A stretch of DNA of 64,000 nt from Croceicoccus naphthovorans (GTDB lineage Bacteria > Pseudomonadota > Alphaproteobacteria > Sphingomonadales > Sphingomonadaceae), in contig NZ_CP011770.1 of assembly GCF_001028705.1 (NCBI RefSeq), positions 2,173,501 to 2,237,500 of the forward strand. Direction: 5' to 3'. Under the pieces are notes generated by a model. That model did no database searches, was not told where the DNA came from, and saw only the letters and a list, made by a program, of their open reading frames with translations. Shown here one piece after another: positions 48,569 through 57,662 of this stretch. The stretch's first letter is position 1. Each line of letters opens with the position of its first letter. A program made the position numbers and the translations under genes.

Positions 48569-50056
48569 TCAATAAGTAACGATTTTCACCTTCTGGCCTG
48601 CCTGCAACGAACTGTTGCTGGTCAGCGAGTTCAGAACGAGGAAACGCTCCATCTTGTAGTTCGTGTAGGCCATGCGGCTGGCGAGCGATGCCAGGGTGTC
48701 GCCCGATCTTACGGTCACCACCGAAATCTTGCGCGGCTTCACCGCTGCCGCCTCGGTCGACGAAATCTTGCGCATCGACGAATACATCGGATTGAACACG
48801 TTGGCGCTCCCCGCCTGCGTGATCGTCACGAAGTGAAACGCTTGGCTATTCGAAAATTCGTAGGCGAAAACGGTCACATCTACTGCGCCACCACTCGCAT
48901 TCACGCGCGCCGTGCCATAGGCCGCCGGAATGCCGTTTACGGTCGTCCGCTGGATTGATGACGGTGTGATCTGCTGCTGCCCATCCGTAAGCGCGTTGAA
49001 CGCGTTCTGGATATAGGTGTTCATGTTGCCGTTATAGGTCCCGCTGGTCAGCTGGCCCTTGCCCGACTGGCCACTGATCGACACGGCGCGCGTGCCGTTG
49101 ACCATAAAGAAGCCGTTCGGCGCCTTGAATTCAAAGCCGTAGACCGGATGAATGAAAGTATTGCCTTCGACGATGCCCTGCTTCGGATCGTCGCCGTACA
49201 TCATGCCGTTGATGCGCGTCAGAAACGTATCCTTATTCGTCACCGTGCCCGGCATGCCCTGCGCTTCGGTCAAGGCGCGCTGAACGCGGCTGGCAGGATC
49301 GGGGTGGGTCGACGCCCATTCGGGCACCTGATTGCCGGTCGAACCCATCATCTGCGCGTCAAGCGCGTTCTGCTGCGCAAGGCTCTGCAACACGGTTGCC
49401 ATCGCATCGGGATCGTATCCCGCGTTTGACAGGTAGGCGATGCCAAGATCGTCGGCCTGCGTTTCCTGACTGCGCGAATATTTCAGCGTGAGAAGCTGCG
49501 AACCCTGCATGGCAAGCTGCTGGCCCAGCTGACCGATCTGCGAATTGCCGAACAGCACGCCCGACAGGATCGCGCCGACCGCGCCCAGGATCGAGTTCTG
49601 CTGCGCCGCAGACTGCCGCTGCTGCGCATGACGGGCCGCGACGTGGCCAACTTCGTGGCCCAGCACGCCGGCCAGTTCCGCCTCGTTATCCATCAACGCG
49701 ACAAGCTCACGCGTGGTGTAGATATAGCCGCCGGGAATGGCGAAAGCGTTGTTGACCGACGAATTCAGCAGCGTCACCGTGTAGGTATCGCGCGCATTGG
49801 CAAGGCCCGACTGTACCGCGATATTCTTGCCGACTTGCTCGACATAACTGGCCTGCGGGCCGGTATAGGCCCCGCCGAATTCGGCAATGAGCTGCGGATG
49901 CGCCTCTGCGCCCAGCTTTGCCTCTTCCTGCGTGATCGCACCGGCCTGACCGGGCGTTACGGGCGCAGTCGTGGTTCCGGCGCAGCTCGCCAATGCGAAT
50001 GACATGGTGCCAACCGTAACGGCAAGGGCGGCAAAACGGGGCGAGCGGGTCGGCAT
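48569..50056 (-). CDS. M48 zinc metalloprotease lipoprotein with C-terminal LysM
   Basis: A 495-residue exported protease. The signal ends in lipobox LASC (Cys25). The M48 active site HEVGH is at 134-138 (LGHEVGHVAARHAQQ), with the third zinc-ligand Glu probably in SRSQETQADDLGIAYL and the substrate region AIPGGYIYTTRELVAL before it. The last ~47 residues form a LysM domain (VTVRSGDTLASLASRMAYTN), which should bind peptidoglycan. The overall type resembles BepA/YfgC-like quality-control proteases of the outer membrane. Monocistronic by spacing. Confidence 0.92.
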   Translation of the reverse strand: MPTRSPRFAALAVTVGTMSFALASCAGTTTAPVTPGQAGAITQEEAKLGAEAHPQLIAEFGGAYTGPQASYVEQVGKNIAVQSGLANARDTYTVTLLNSSVNNAFAIPGGYIYTTRELVALMDNEAELAGVLGHEVGHVAARHAQQRQSAAQQNSILGAVGAILSGVLFGNSQIGQLGQQLAMQGSQLLTLKYSRSQETQADDLGIAYLSNAGYDPDAMATVLQSLAQQNALDAQMMGSTGNQVPEWASTHPDPASRVQRALTEAQGMPGTVTNKDTFLTRINGMMYGDDPKQGIVEGNTFIHPVYGFEFKAPNGFFMVNGTRAVSISGQSGKGQLTSGTYNGNMNTYIQNAFNALTDGQQQITPSSIQRTTVNGIPAAYGTARVNASGGAVDVTVFAYEFSNSQAFHFVTITQAGSANVFNPMYSSMRKISSTEAAAVKPRKISVVTVRSGDTLASLASRMAYTNYKMERFLVLNSLTSNSSLQAGQKVKIVTY

Positions 50057-50186
50057 CTGTGAGGCTCCTCGAAATCTTCTACAATAACGGGGAGCCGCAC
50101 GTCCCTGCGACGAACGGCGACAGTCCCCTAACTACGCAAGGGAAAACCGGTGTGGGCGAAGATTTGTTCCCGAAACAGGGGGAGGA

Positions 50187-51155
50187 TCAGGCAAGACCGC
50201 CGATTGCGATGAACCGCTCCGCACGCTTTGTGCGCAGTTCCTGCGGCGTCTTGCCGGACAGCTTGGCCAGTTCTTCATCGATCGCCGCGCCAAGCGATTT
50301 CGACGCCGCGACCGGATCGCGATGCGCCCCGCCCAGGGGTTCGGTCACGATTCGATCCACCACGCCCAGTTTGGCCAGATCCTGCGCCGTGACTTTCATC
50401 GCTTCCGCCGCTTCGGATGCCTTTTCGGCGGTGCGCCACAGGATCGATGCGCAGCCTTCAGGGCTGATGACCGAATAGACTGCGTGTTCCATCATCAGCA
50501 CGCGTTCGGCGCTGGCCAAAGCAACCGCGCCGCCCGATCCGCCCTCACCCACGATGCAGGCGACCATCGGCACCGGCAGGTCGAGGCAGGCCTCGGTGGC
50601 GCGAGCGATGGCTTCCGCCTGTCCGCGTTCCTCGGCCTCGATCCCCGGAAACGCGCCGGAAGTATCGACCAGCGTCACCACTGGCAGGCCGAACCGACCG
50701 GCCAGCTCCATCAGGCGGATCGCCTTGCGATAGCCCTCCGGCTTGCCCATGCCGAAATTGTGCTTCAGCCGCGACTGCGTGTCGTTGCCCTTCTCATGCC
50801 CGATCAGCATCACGCGGCGACCGCCGCCCGGCGTATCCAGCGTGGCGAATCCGCCAAGGATCGCCTGATCGTCGCCATAGGCGCGATCTCCGCCCAGCGG
50901 CATGAAGTCGCTGAAAGCATGAGCCACGTAATCGCCGAAATGCGGGCGCGAAGGATGGCGTGCAACTTGCGTTTTCTGCCACGGGGTCAGCGACTTGTAG
51001 ATGCTGGACAGTTGGCCCTTGGCCTTGTCCTCAAGCTTGGCGACTTCGGCGTCGATGTCGAGCTCCACCTCTTCACGATCCGCGGCGCTGCGCAGGTCGG
51101 AGATGCGGCGTTCGAGTTCCGCAAGCGGCTTTTCGAATTCGAGATAACTGGTCAT
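50187..51155 (-). CDS. accA: Acetyl-CoA carboxylase carboxyltransferase subunit alpha
   Basis: A 322-residue subunit of the AccAD carboxyltransferase that forms malonyl-CoA for fatty acid synthesis. The N-terminal helical part ([19 protein letters not shown]) and the crotonase-like core with [41 protein letters not shown] and [12 protein letters not shown] are fully typical. The start is the ATG of MTSYLEFE; the longer frame would overlap xerD. It follows xerD by ten bases on the same strand. Confidence 0.97.
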   Translation of the reverse strand: MTSYLEFEKPLAELERRISDLRSAADREEVELDIDAEVAKLEDKAKGQLSSIYKSLTPWQKTQVARHPSRPHFGDYVAHAFSDFMPLGGDRAYGDDQAILGGFATLDTPGGGRRVMLIGHEKGNDTQSRLKHNFGMGKPEGYRKAIRLMELAGRFGLPVVTLVDTSGAFPGIEAEERGQAEAIARATEACLDLPVPMVACIVGEGGSGGAVALASAERVLMMEHAVYSVISPEGCASILWRTAEKASEAAEAMKVTAQDLAKLGVVDRIVTEPLGGAHRDPVAASKSLGAAIDEELAKLSGKTPQELRTKRAERFIAIGGLA

Positions 51156-51165
51156 CGCGGAAGCG

Positions 51166-52086
51166 CTAGTCCGGGTTTGCATCGGGAGCAAGGGGGCGCG
51201 GCCTTCCCGCGCCCAACGGATGACGCGCATTCACCAGTTCGATCAGCCGCGCCGAATCGACGTGGGTATATATCTGCGTCGTCGCGATGTCGGCGTGGCC
51301 GAGCAGGGTCTGCAATACGCGCAGGTCCGCCCCGCCCTCCAGCAAGTGCGTGGCAAAGGCGTGGCGCAGGACGTGCGGGCTGACCGCGGTGGGCGGCACA
51401 CCGGACTTTTCGGCAAGTTCGCGCAACAGCTGGAACAGGCGGATACGGCTGAGATGCCCGGCTTTAGCGCCCTTGCGCGACGGAAAGACGAACTTGCTGC
51501 CTTGCGGACGCAGTTTCAGCCAGCGCGACAGAGCGGTGCGGGCGCGTGTGCTGACCGGCACCATACGTTGCTGCCCGCCCTTGCCCGTGATCGTCAGCAA
51601 GGGCGCGTCGCGCGGCACGGCGTTCAACGGCAGCGAGACCAGTTCGGTCGCCCGAAGGCCCGATCCGTAGAGCATTTCGAGCAGCGTCAGTGTGCGGACC
51701 GCGTTCGGCGCGTCGTCCTCGGCGTCGGCCTCCGCCTGTGCGAACATCGCATCGACTTGCTGTCGGCTGAGAAGGCGCGGCAAAGGGCGGCGGATACGCG
51801 GGCGCGGCAAGGCACCGGACGGATCATCGCGCCGATGGCCTTCTTCCACGAGAAAACCGTAATATTGGCGCAGCGCCGAACAACGCCGGGCCACCGTCGA
51901 AGGGGCAAGATCCGCCCATGCCGGACCAAGCGCGGACAAGTCGTCCGCATCGGCATCGGCCAGCAACGGCACGACATCCTGCGCCGATTCCAGATCACGG
52001 CGATAGGCAACCAGCGTGTTCGCCGCCGCGCCGCGCTCTGCGGCCAGCATGTCGAGGAAATCGTCGATATCGGGCGCGGCGGTCAT
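51166..52086 (-). CDS. xerD: Tyrosine recombinase XerD
   Basis: A 306-residue site-specific recombinase that, with XerC, resolves chromosome dimers at dif. The catalytic residues are in place: R145 (GSGLRATEL), K169 (GKGGQQR), H238 and R241 ([12 protein letters not shown]), H264 ([10 protein letters not shown]) and nucleophile Y273 (QIYTHVD). The N-terminal SAM-like domain is present. XerD rather than XerC is preferred because of its accA/aroK neighbourhood, common in alphaproteobacteria; sequence alone leaves some doubt. Starts 15 bp after the unknown exported-protein gene. Confidence 0.92.
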   Translation of the reverse strand: MTAAPDIDDFLDMLAAERGAAANTLVAYRRDLESAQDVVPLLADADADDLSALGPAWADLAPSTVARRCSALRQYYGFLVEEGHRRDDPSGALPRPRIRRPLPRLLSRQQVDAMFAQAEADAEDDAPNAVRTLTLLEMLYGSGLRATELVSLPLNAVPRDAPLLTITGKGGQQRMVPVSTRARTALSRWLKLRPQGSKFVFPSRKGAKAGHLSRIRLFQLLRELAEKSGVPPTAVSPHVLRHAFATHLLEGGADLRVLQTLLGHADIATTQIYTHVDSARLIELVNARHPLGAGRPRPLAPDANPD

Positions 52087-52101
52087 GCGCGTCCCACGGC
52101 C

Positions 52102-53985
52102 TCAGCTGCGGGCCACTGCCTCGGCGGCGATCATCCGGGCTTCCGCAGTCAGGCCCACGTCGTTCAGCGCCTTGACGATGTGATAGAGATGCACAGGCGT
52201 CATTTGCCGCCAACTGCTGCCCTGCATTCCCAGCGCGACGAGATAGCTGACCAACACGCGGTTATTGCGCGCCGCCGCCCGGTCGATCGCGCGGGTCCAG
52301 CGGGTTTCCCGGCCAATGTCGTAATTCAGCACGCCCGAAAGCTCTTGCGCCTTGTCCGGAGCAAGACGCCCCAGACCGGCAAGACCCGCCACGAAGAACC
52401 TAGAGCGTTGCTGCCTTGCGGACTCGTCCTCTTCGATAAAACTGCGCACCGCCGATTCGCTGACCACGTCGCTCAGCGCCGGGCTGCCCAGCATCAGCAG
52501 ACCCCAGCCGTGGCTGCCCGTCTGCACCGTATTCGCCCACCGCACCGCGTTGGCATCCAGCCCGGCAGCCAGCATCGACCCGATCAGCCAGCCGGCATCG
52601 GCCTCGAAAGCCGGATCTGGCGTCAGGCGCGCGGCGGCATAGGCGGTCAGGACCTGGCGGCTGTGGAACCGGTTCGACCCGTCGGTATCGCCCCAGATAT
52701 TGCGCATGGCGGTCAGCCGCGCCTCCGGGTCGCCGACATAAGCCTCTCGCAACTGCGCCGCGCGCGAAGCCTCGTCGCCCTCAATCTCCGGGTCCGAATA
52801 TATCTGCGAATAGAGGTCGACCAGCGCGGCACTGGACAGAATGCCCTCTGCCGCCGCCACTTCGCTGCCCTGCGCACGCTGGATCAGCGGAACCGAGGGC
52901 GAGACCGCAGCCATCCGTTGGAACGTCGCGCCACCCGTCGTCAGCAAGCCGTTCGGCACTTCCGCACCGGTCGCCGTCGCCAGCGCGTAACGCCAAGGCG
53001 TCAGTTCATCGACATCTTCCCATTCCAACGTCACCGCCCGACGCGCGCGCCCGACCGCGCCAGCGTATTTCTGGGCCAGCAGCGAATCGATCTGCGTGCC
53101 TTCACTGCGGCGGCGTTGGCGTTCGATGCGGTCCATCCCGCCCGATTCGCCCGAAAAGCTGGAGCAGATACCGCGCAGCAGTTCCCAATCGCGATCCTCT
53201 CTCGCCCGGGCGTGCAGCCGCACCATCGGGCAGGCCCCGGTGAAGTCGCCGGTGCCGACATAGGCATCGTAAGCCGCGCCGATCAGCGCGGGCGAATAGT
53301 CCGCCGAATCGACTTCTTGCACCAGCGCACGCGCAATAACGGGTTCGCCCATGCGGTTCAGCAGCCCAGCCCGCAAGGCGGCGAATTCCACGCCGTCCAT
53401 CCCGGTCGGCGCGGCCAGTCGGCTGGCCAATGCACGGCGGAGGAGAATGTGGCCCCAGCGCGAAACCAACGGCCCCTTCGTGCCGTCCAGAACCCGGCGC
53501 ACGAACAGCGCGTCGTAATTGGTCAGCGAATTGCGCGCCATGCCGCCTTCCGATGCGGCCAGCAGGCCAACCACGTCGGTTGACCGGCGCGCGGCGGGCG
53601 GAATGTCGAAACTGGGCTTGAGACCGAGCAGTTCGTCGATCTCGTCAGTGTCCATCTTCTCTAGATCGTCGAGGCTGGGCAGACGATCCAGCAAGCGACG
53701 CGCTGCCTCTGCGCGAGACGTCGCACCGCCCGTGTTGGGCGCGCTATCGGGGACTGACTGCACCACCGGTTGCGACACCGATCCGCCCGGTGCGGGCGTC
53801 GGCGCGGCAGTCCGGCGCGGCGCGGGCGCTGGCGTCGGCGCAGGGGCGGGATCGTCAAAGCCGGGCGGCAGCAGCGATTCGGGCCCATCTTGCGCATAGA
53901 GCGCGACGATCGGCGCACCGGCCAGCATGGCGGCCAGCGCGATCTTGCGAAAACCCATTCGCGCCTTGCCTGATTTTCGCTGCAT
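52102..53985 (-). CDS. Exported protein of unknown function, proline-rich N-terminus
   Basis: A 627-residue protein. After a signal-like segment (MGFRKIALAAMLAGAPIVALYAQ) there is a Pro/Ala-rich linker with repeated APTPAP units, then a long helical, repeat-like domain without a motif I recognise; phrases such as LLASEGGMARNSLTNYDALFVRRVL and LASRLAAPTGMDGVEFAAL-type helical pairs suggest a solenoid. It is likely periplasmic. The ATG overlaps the stop of the upstream small membrane gene (TGATG). Homologous genes between xerD and aroK are common in sphingomonads from memory, but no function is known to me. A structural envelope role is only a guess. Confidence 0.8.
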   Translation of the reverse strand: MQRKSGKARMGFRKIALAAMLAGAPIVALYAQDGPESLLPPGFDDPAPAPTPAPAPRRTAAPTPAPGGSVSQPVVQSVPDSAPNTGGATSRAEAARRLLDRLPSLDDLEKMDTDEIDELLGLKPSFDIPPAARRSTDVVGLLAASEGGMARNSLTNYDALFVRRVLDGTKGPLVSRWGHILLRRALASRLAAPTGMDGVEFAALRAGLLNRMGEPVIARALVQEVDSADYSPALIGAAYDAYVGTGDFTGACPMVRLHARAREDRDWELLRGICSSFSGESGGMDRIERQRRRSEGTQIDSLLAQKYAGAVGRARRAVTLEWEDVDELTPWRYALATATGAEVPNGLLTTGGATFQRMAAVSPSVPLIQRAQGSEVAAAEGILSSAALVDLYSQIYSDPEIEGDEASRAAQLREAYVGDPEARLTAMRNIWGDTDGSNRFHSRQVLTAYAAARLTPDPAFEADAGWLIGSMLAAGLDANAVRWANTVQTGSHGWGLLMLGSPALSDVVSESAVRSFIEEDESARQQRSRFFVAGLAGLGRLAPDKAQELSGVLNYDIGRETRWTRAIDRAAARNNRVLVSYLVALGMQGSSWRQMTPVHLYHIVKALNDVGLTAEARMIAAEAVARS

Positions 53986-54128
53986 CAACCCGCCTGCACC
54001 GGTAATTCTTCCTCGATCCAGCGCGGTTCTTCGCGCCCGCCGTCGATATAGGCGTAAACCAGCAGGGCGACGATGGCGAGCGCAACGATTGCCCACAGGC
54101 CCTTTCCGCCCGACCGCTTCCCGCTCAT
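53985..54128 (-). CDS. 47-residue single-pass membrane protein
   Basis: A short gene read from an ATG 81 bp upstream of divergent aroK. The protein starts with a basic MSGKRSGGKG, one membrane helix LWAIVALAIVALLVYAYI, then an acidic tail DGGREEPRWIEEELPVQAG facing the periplasm by the positive-inside rule. Its stop overlaps the start of the 627-residue exported protein, so their translation is coupled and they probably act together at the inner membrane. No known family is evident. Confidence 0.75.
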   Translation of the reverse strand: MSGKRSGGKGLWAIVALAIVALLVYAYIDGGREEPRWIEEELPVQAG

Positions 54129-54209
54129 GAAAATCCTTTGCGCTGACCCTGCGCCGCATGAAGCAGCGCGCTTGCGCCCTCGCCTAGCGCAACTATAGGC
54201 GAACCTGCA

Positions 54210-54833
54210 ATGCAAGAGCACGATCCCGCACCCGGCCCCGATACCGCTTCGTCGCAGGATACGCTCTTGCCCGACACCGCGACGCTGGATGCGCTGTCGC
54301 AGAAGCTGGACCGCCCGGTCGTGCTCGTCGGCCTGATGGGCGTAGGCAAGTCGACCGTGGGCAAGCGGCTGGCGCACTGCCTTGGCACCGCGTTCGTCGA
54401 CGCGGACGAGGAAATCGTCGCCGCCGCGCAAATGCCGATCCCCGAGATTTTCGAGAAATTCGGAGAGGCGTATTTTCGCGATGGCGAGCGCCGGGTGATC
54501 GCCCGCCTGATCGAGGAAAGCCACGGGCGCGCCGTGGTCATCGCCACCGGCGGCGGAGCTTTTGTCGATCCCGATACCCGCGCGCTGATCCTGGACCGCG
54601 CCATCGCCGTCTGGTTGGACAGCGATCTGGAAACGCTGGTCGAGCGGGTGAGCCGCAAGAACACGCGCCCGCTTTTGATCGGCAAAGACCCGCGCGAGGT
54701 GCTGTCGGGCCTGATGGCCGTGCGCAACCCGCTCTATGCGCAGGCGCCGGTTCGCGTAGTCAGCGACAGCGGACCGCAGATGGCCAGCGTCGCGCGCATC
54801 CTGACAGCATTGGAGGAACATGTCGGTGACTGA
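54210..54833 (+). CDS. aroK: Shikimate kinase
   Basis: A 207-residue kinase that phosphorylates shikimate with ATP in aromatic amino acid synthesis. The P-loop GLMGVGKST is at 41-49, after an unusually long, probably disordered leader of about 35 residues. Shikimate-site residues follow in DADEEIVAAAQMPIPEIF, FGEAYFRDGERRVI and ATGGGAFVD; the lid carries NTRPLL. The stop overlaps the aroB start by 14 bases, so the pair is translated together. Confidence 0.96.
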   Translation: MQEHDPAPGPDTASSQDTLLPDTATLDALSQKLDRPVVLVGLMGVGKSTVGKRLAHCLGTAFVDADEEIVAAAQMPIPEIFEKFGEAYFRDGERRVIARLIEESHGRAVVIATGGGAFVDPDTRALILDRAIAVWLDSDLETLVERVSRKNTRPLLIGKDPREVLSGLMAVRNPLYAQAPVRVVSDSGPQMASVARILTALEEHVGD

Positions 54834-55941
54834 ACCCGCAACCATCCCCGTGGCCCTGTCGGGCCGCAGTTATGAGGTGCGGGTCGGCCCCGGTCTGCTG
54901 GCGCGGCTGGGTGCGGAATGCGGATTGCTATTGCGCAAGGACAGCGTGCCCGTTGTGACCGACGCCAATGTCGCCGCGCTCTACACCGATGCGGTAGAGG
55001 CTTCGCTGGCGGCGGTGGGGAAACAGGCCCGCTGGCTGGTGCTGCCCGCTGGCGAAAAGACCAAGGACTGGGCGCATCTGGCGCAAGTCATCGACTTCCT
55101 GCTGGCAGAGGGCGTGGACCGGGGCGACCATATCGTCGCGCTGGGCGGCGGGGTGATCGGCGACCTGACCGGCTTTGCCGCCGCCGTACTGAAACGCGGC
55201 TGCGGCTTTGTCCAGGTGCCGACGACGTTGCTCGCCCAAGTCGATTCCAGCGTTGGCGGCAAGACCGCGATCAACGTGCCGATGGGCAAAAACCTTGTCG
55301 GCGCATTCCACCAGCCCGGCCTCGTACTGGCCGATACCGATGTGCTGGGCACCCTGCCCCCGCGCGAATTGCGGGCGGGTTATGCCGAAGTCGTGAAATA
55401 CGGCCTGATCGACGATGCAAATTTCTTCGCATGGTGCGAGGCGAAGGGCCCTGCCCTGCTGGCGGGCGATGCTGCCGCGCGGATCGAGGCGGTGAGCCGC
55501 TCTGTCGCGGCCAAAGCGCGGGTCGTGGCAGAGGATGAGCGGGAGACCACGGGCACCCGGGCGCTCCTCAACCTTGGCCATACCTTCGGCCACGCGCTGG
55601 AGGCGGAGACCGGCTATTCCGATACGCTGCTGCACGGCGAGGCGGTGGCCATCGGCATGGTGCTGGCGGCACGCTATTCGGTGCGGCGGGGATTGATGCA
55701 GCAGGCGGATGCGGATCGCATCGCGGCGCACTTCGAGGCCTGCGACATGAAGGCGGACGTGACCGAGCTTGGCCTGTCATGCGATGGTCGGCGGCTGGCC
55801 GATCATATGCTGCATGACAAGAAGATGGATGCCGGAACTCTGCCCTTCCTGCTGATGCGCGGGATCGGGCAGACGTTTCTGGCCAAGGATGTCGCGATCG
55901 ACGACGTCGCCGCCTTTCTGGATCGCGAACTAAAGTCCTGA
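54820..55941 (+). CDS. aroB: 3-dehydroquinate synthase
   Basis: A 373-residue NAD- and metal-dependent enzyme that cyclises DAHP to 3-dehydroquinate, second step of the shikimate pathway. NAD site ALGGGVIGDLTGFAAAVLKR, the VPTTLLAQVDSSVGGKTAIN segment, the metal ligands in LNLGHTFGHALE and LHGEAVAIGM, and the KYGLIDDANFF region are all standard. Overlaps aroK; ends with a hairpin before a convergent OmpA-family gene. Confidence 0.97.
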   Translation: MSVTEPATIPVALSGRSYEVRVGPGLLARLGAECGLLLRKDSVPVVTDANVAALYTDAVEASLAAVGKQARWLVLPAGEKTKDWAHLAQVIDFLLAEGVDRGDHIVALGGGVIGDLTGFAAAVLKRGCGFVQVPTTLLAQVDSSVGGKTAINVPMGKNLVGAFHQPGLVLADTDVLGTLPPRELRAGYAEVVKYGLIDDANFFAWCEAKGPALLAGDAAARIEAVSRSVAAKARVVAEDERETTGTRALLNLGHTFGHALEAETGYSDTLLHGEAVAIGMVLAARYSVRRGLMQQADADRIAAHFEACDMKADVTELGLSCDGRRLADHMLHDKKMDAGTLPFLLMRGIGQTFLAKDVAIDDVAAFLDRELKS

Positions 55942-55950
55942 CGGAAAATC

Positions 55951-55980
55951 GGCGGGGACAGGCCGATGCCCATCCCCGCC
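55951..55980. terminator. Bidirectional terminator between aroB and the OmpA-family gene
   Basis: GGCGGGGA pairs with TCCCCGCC (8 bp) over a 14-base loop in the gap between two convergent genes. An AAAA run precedes it on the plus strand, giving a TTTT after it on the minus strand, so it best serves the OmpA-family gene. Confidence 0.7.
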
Positions 55981-55990
55981 TGACCTTATC

Positions 55991-56863
55991 TTACAGTCCG
56001 TCGACGCTCTTGCTGACAAGGACGTTGACCGCAACGCGGCGGTTCTGCGCCTTACCCTCTTCGGTCGAGTTGTCCGCAGCCGGATCGGCTTCGGCCATGC
56101 CGGTCGGGGTCAGCATGCGATAGGGCTTCCACCCGCAGGCCTGCTGCAGATAGTTCACCACGCGGCCCGCACGCTTCTCGCTCAGTTCCTGATTGTAGTC
56201 CTGATCGCCAACCGAGTCGGTGTAGCCGACGACGAGCAATAGGGCGTTGTCCATCGCACTTGCCTGCGAAGCAGTGGAGCACAGCTTCTGCTGATCCGCA
56301 GCCGACAGGTTCCACTTGCCGGTGTCGAAGTAGACTTCGGTCGTGCCCTTGATGTTATACTGATCGATATCGCCCATGCGGCCACGCAGGGCCTCGGTCG
56401 CGGCTTCGTTCTTGGTGAAGCGCTGGTTGGTTCCGTTGTGGATCATCGATGCGGTCTTCAGATCGTCAGTCTTGAACTTGATCTCATCCGCCATCAAGCC
56501 GTTCGCATATTGCAGCGTCTTCACCGAAACCGGCAGCCCGTTGAACAGCGAGCTGGCCGCACGGTCCTTGCTGGCAAGGCCAAGGAAGCCGCCTTTGCTC
56601 ATGATCTCGGTCTGGTCGTCGATGGTGATCACGGTCTGCGTGCCGTCGGCCATCGTGACCTGCATCTTGTCACCCATGCGGGCCGAAATGATGCCGTCTA
56701 CGTCGGGGCCTTCGGTCATGTTGGCACGGTTGGGAATACGCTCGCCATAAACGGTGGCGGCCACATCGCCGTTATCCTCATACTGCGCATAGCTGGCGGT
56801 TACGGGGGCCACCAGCATCGCGGCCATGATCAGCGCTTTCGGACTTTTCGACATGAGGTTCAT
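55991..56863 (-). CDS. OmpA-family outer-membrane/periplasmic protein
   Basis: A 290-residue exported protein. The signal peptide ends near APVTASYAQ. The first half is a compact beta-rich domain (DKMQVTMADGTQTVITIDDQ) that resembles no pore barrel; the second half from about 165 is an OmpA C-terminal domain that binds peptidoglycan, with EVYFDTGKWNLSAADQQKL, VVGYTDSVGDQDYNQELSEK and RRVAVNVLV. It probably tethers outer membrane or an envelope complex to the wall. GGAG lies 8 bases before the ATG. No operon partner is visible. Confidence 0.92.
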   Translation of the reverse strand: MNLMSKSPKALIMAAMLVAPVTASYAQYEDNGDVAATVYGERIPNRANMTEGPDVDGIISARMGDKMQVTMADGTQTVITIDDQTEIMSKGGFLGLASKDRAASSLFNGLPVSVKTLQYANGLMADEIKFKTDDLKTASMIHNGTNQRFTKNEAATEALRGRMGDIDQYNIKGTTEVYFDTGKWNLSAADQQKLCSTASQASAMDNALLLVVGYTDSVGDQDYNQELSEKRAGRVVNYLQQACGWKPYRMLTPTGMAEADPAADNSTEEGKAQNRRVAVNVLVSKSVDGL

Positions 56864-56993
56864 TAACGTTTCTCCTTCACTTTTTCAGCTCGAAACGCCT
56901 CGGTCGCATCCGGTCGCCCGGCCGCCCCCTATCCTCGCGTTACGGGCTGTAAGAACTTTTGCCCCGGTTGATGAAATGCACGGCAGAACGCCG

Positions 56994-57045
56994 CACATGA
57001 ACGCATGCATGGGTGTCAGGGTGGCCTTGCTGACACATGAACGCA
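56994..57045. repeat. Pair of 12-bp direct repeats upstream of the OmpA-family gene
   Basis: CACATGAACGCA occurs twice, starts exactly 40 bp apart, within the 319-bp spacer between the OmpA-family gene and the DUF488 gene. Between them GTGTCAG and CTGACAC form a 7-bp hairpin. Two identical sites nearly four helical turns apart may bind a regulator of the OmpA-family gene about 130-180 bp away. I see no gene or RNA in the rest of this spacer. Confidence 0.4.
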
Positions 57046-57182
57046 GGTGCCAGCAAGCCCGTTTGCGGGGTCGATCAGAGTGGTAAGCGCGGTGAACCGA
57101 GGCGAATACGGCCACATGAGCGCCACATTTCTAACAGATTGCGTTAACCATGAACGGCAACGAATCCCGTTGCGACCTGCGA

Positions 57183-57662
57183 TCAGGCCATCGCCGGATG
57201 TAGATGCACCGCCTTGAAATCGCCCAACATCGCGCCGAGCAAAAGCGAACGATGGCACTGGCCCGCATCGCCGCAGAAACAGAGCAGCGCCACGCGCCGT
57301 TCCGCCGCCAGATCGCGCAATTCGGCGGCGGCGGCCAGGGCCTCTGGCAGTTCAAGTTGTCCGCCATAAATTTTCGCCAAACGCGCATAATCGCCGCTGC
57401 GCGCCGCCTCTCGCCCCTCTTTCGGCGTGCCCAGCGGCTTTAAATGGCGATAGCCTATGCCCGCTTCCATCGCGGCACCGGCAAGGGCGGTCTTCGAAAA
57501 TCCGGGACGGCGGGAAAGCGGCAAGGCGCGGACATCGACCAGGACTTCGATGCCCGCGTCCGCCAATGCGTCGATTACCGCAGGCACTGTCGCCCGTTCG
57601 TAACCGATGGTCCAGATCGTGCGGCTATCCGCAGTCGCGCTTTCCGTTTTTGCACTGGCCAT
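57183..57662 (-). CDS. DUF488 domain protein
   Basis: A 159-residue soluble protein of the DUF488 family. Diagnostic features are IWTIGYERATVPAVIDAL at the start, VDVRALPLSRRPGFSK, and the cysteine motif LLCFCGDAGQCHRSLL, where the cysteines could hold a metal or be catalytic. Biochemical function is unknown. The ATG lies 38 bases inside the 3' end of the Flp-like gene upstream, so the two overlap and are likely co-translated. An alternative longer start within that gene would add an unrelated basic stretch. Confidence 0.85.
   Translation of the reverse strand: MASAKTESATADSRTIWTIGYERATVPAVIDALADAGIEVLVDVRALPLSRRPGFSKTALAGAAMEAGIGYRHLKPLGTPKEGREAARSGDYARLAKIYGGQLELPEALAAAAELRDLAAERRVALLCFCGDAGQCHRSLLLGAMLGDFKAVHLHPAMA

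Noticed and set aside
51166..52086. Tyrosine recombinase as sign of a genomic island or integron
   Set aside because: The protein is the length and type of housekeeping XerD and lies among core genes accA, aroK and aroB.
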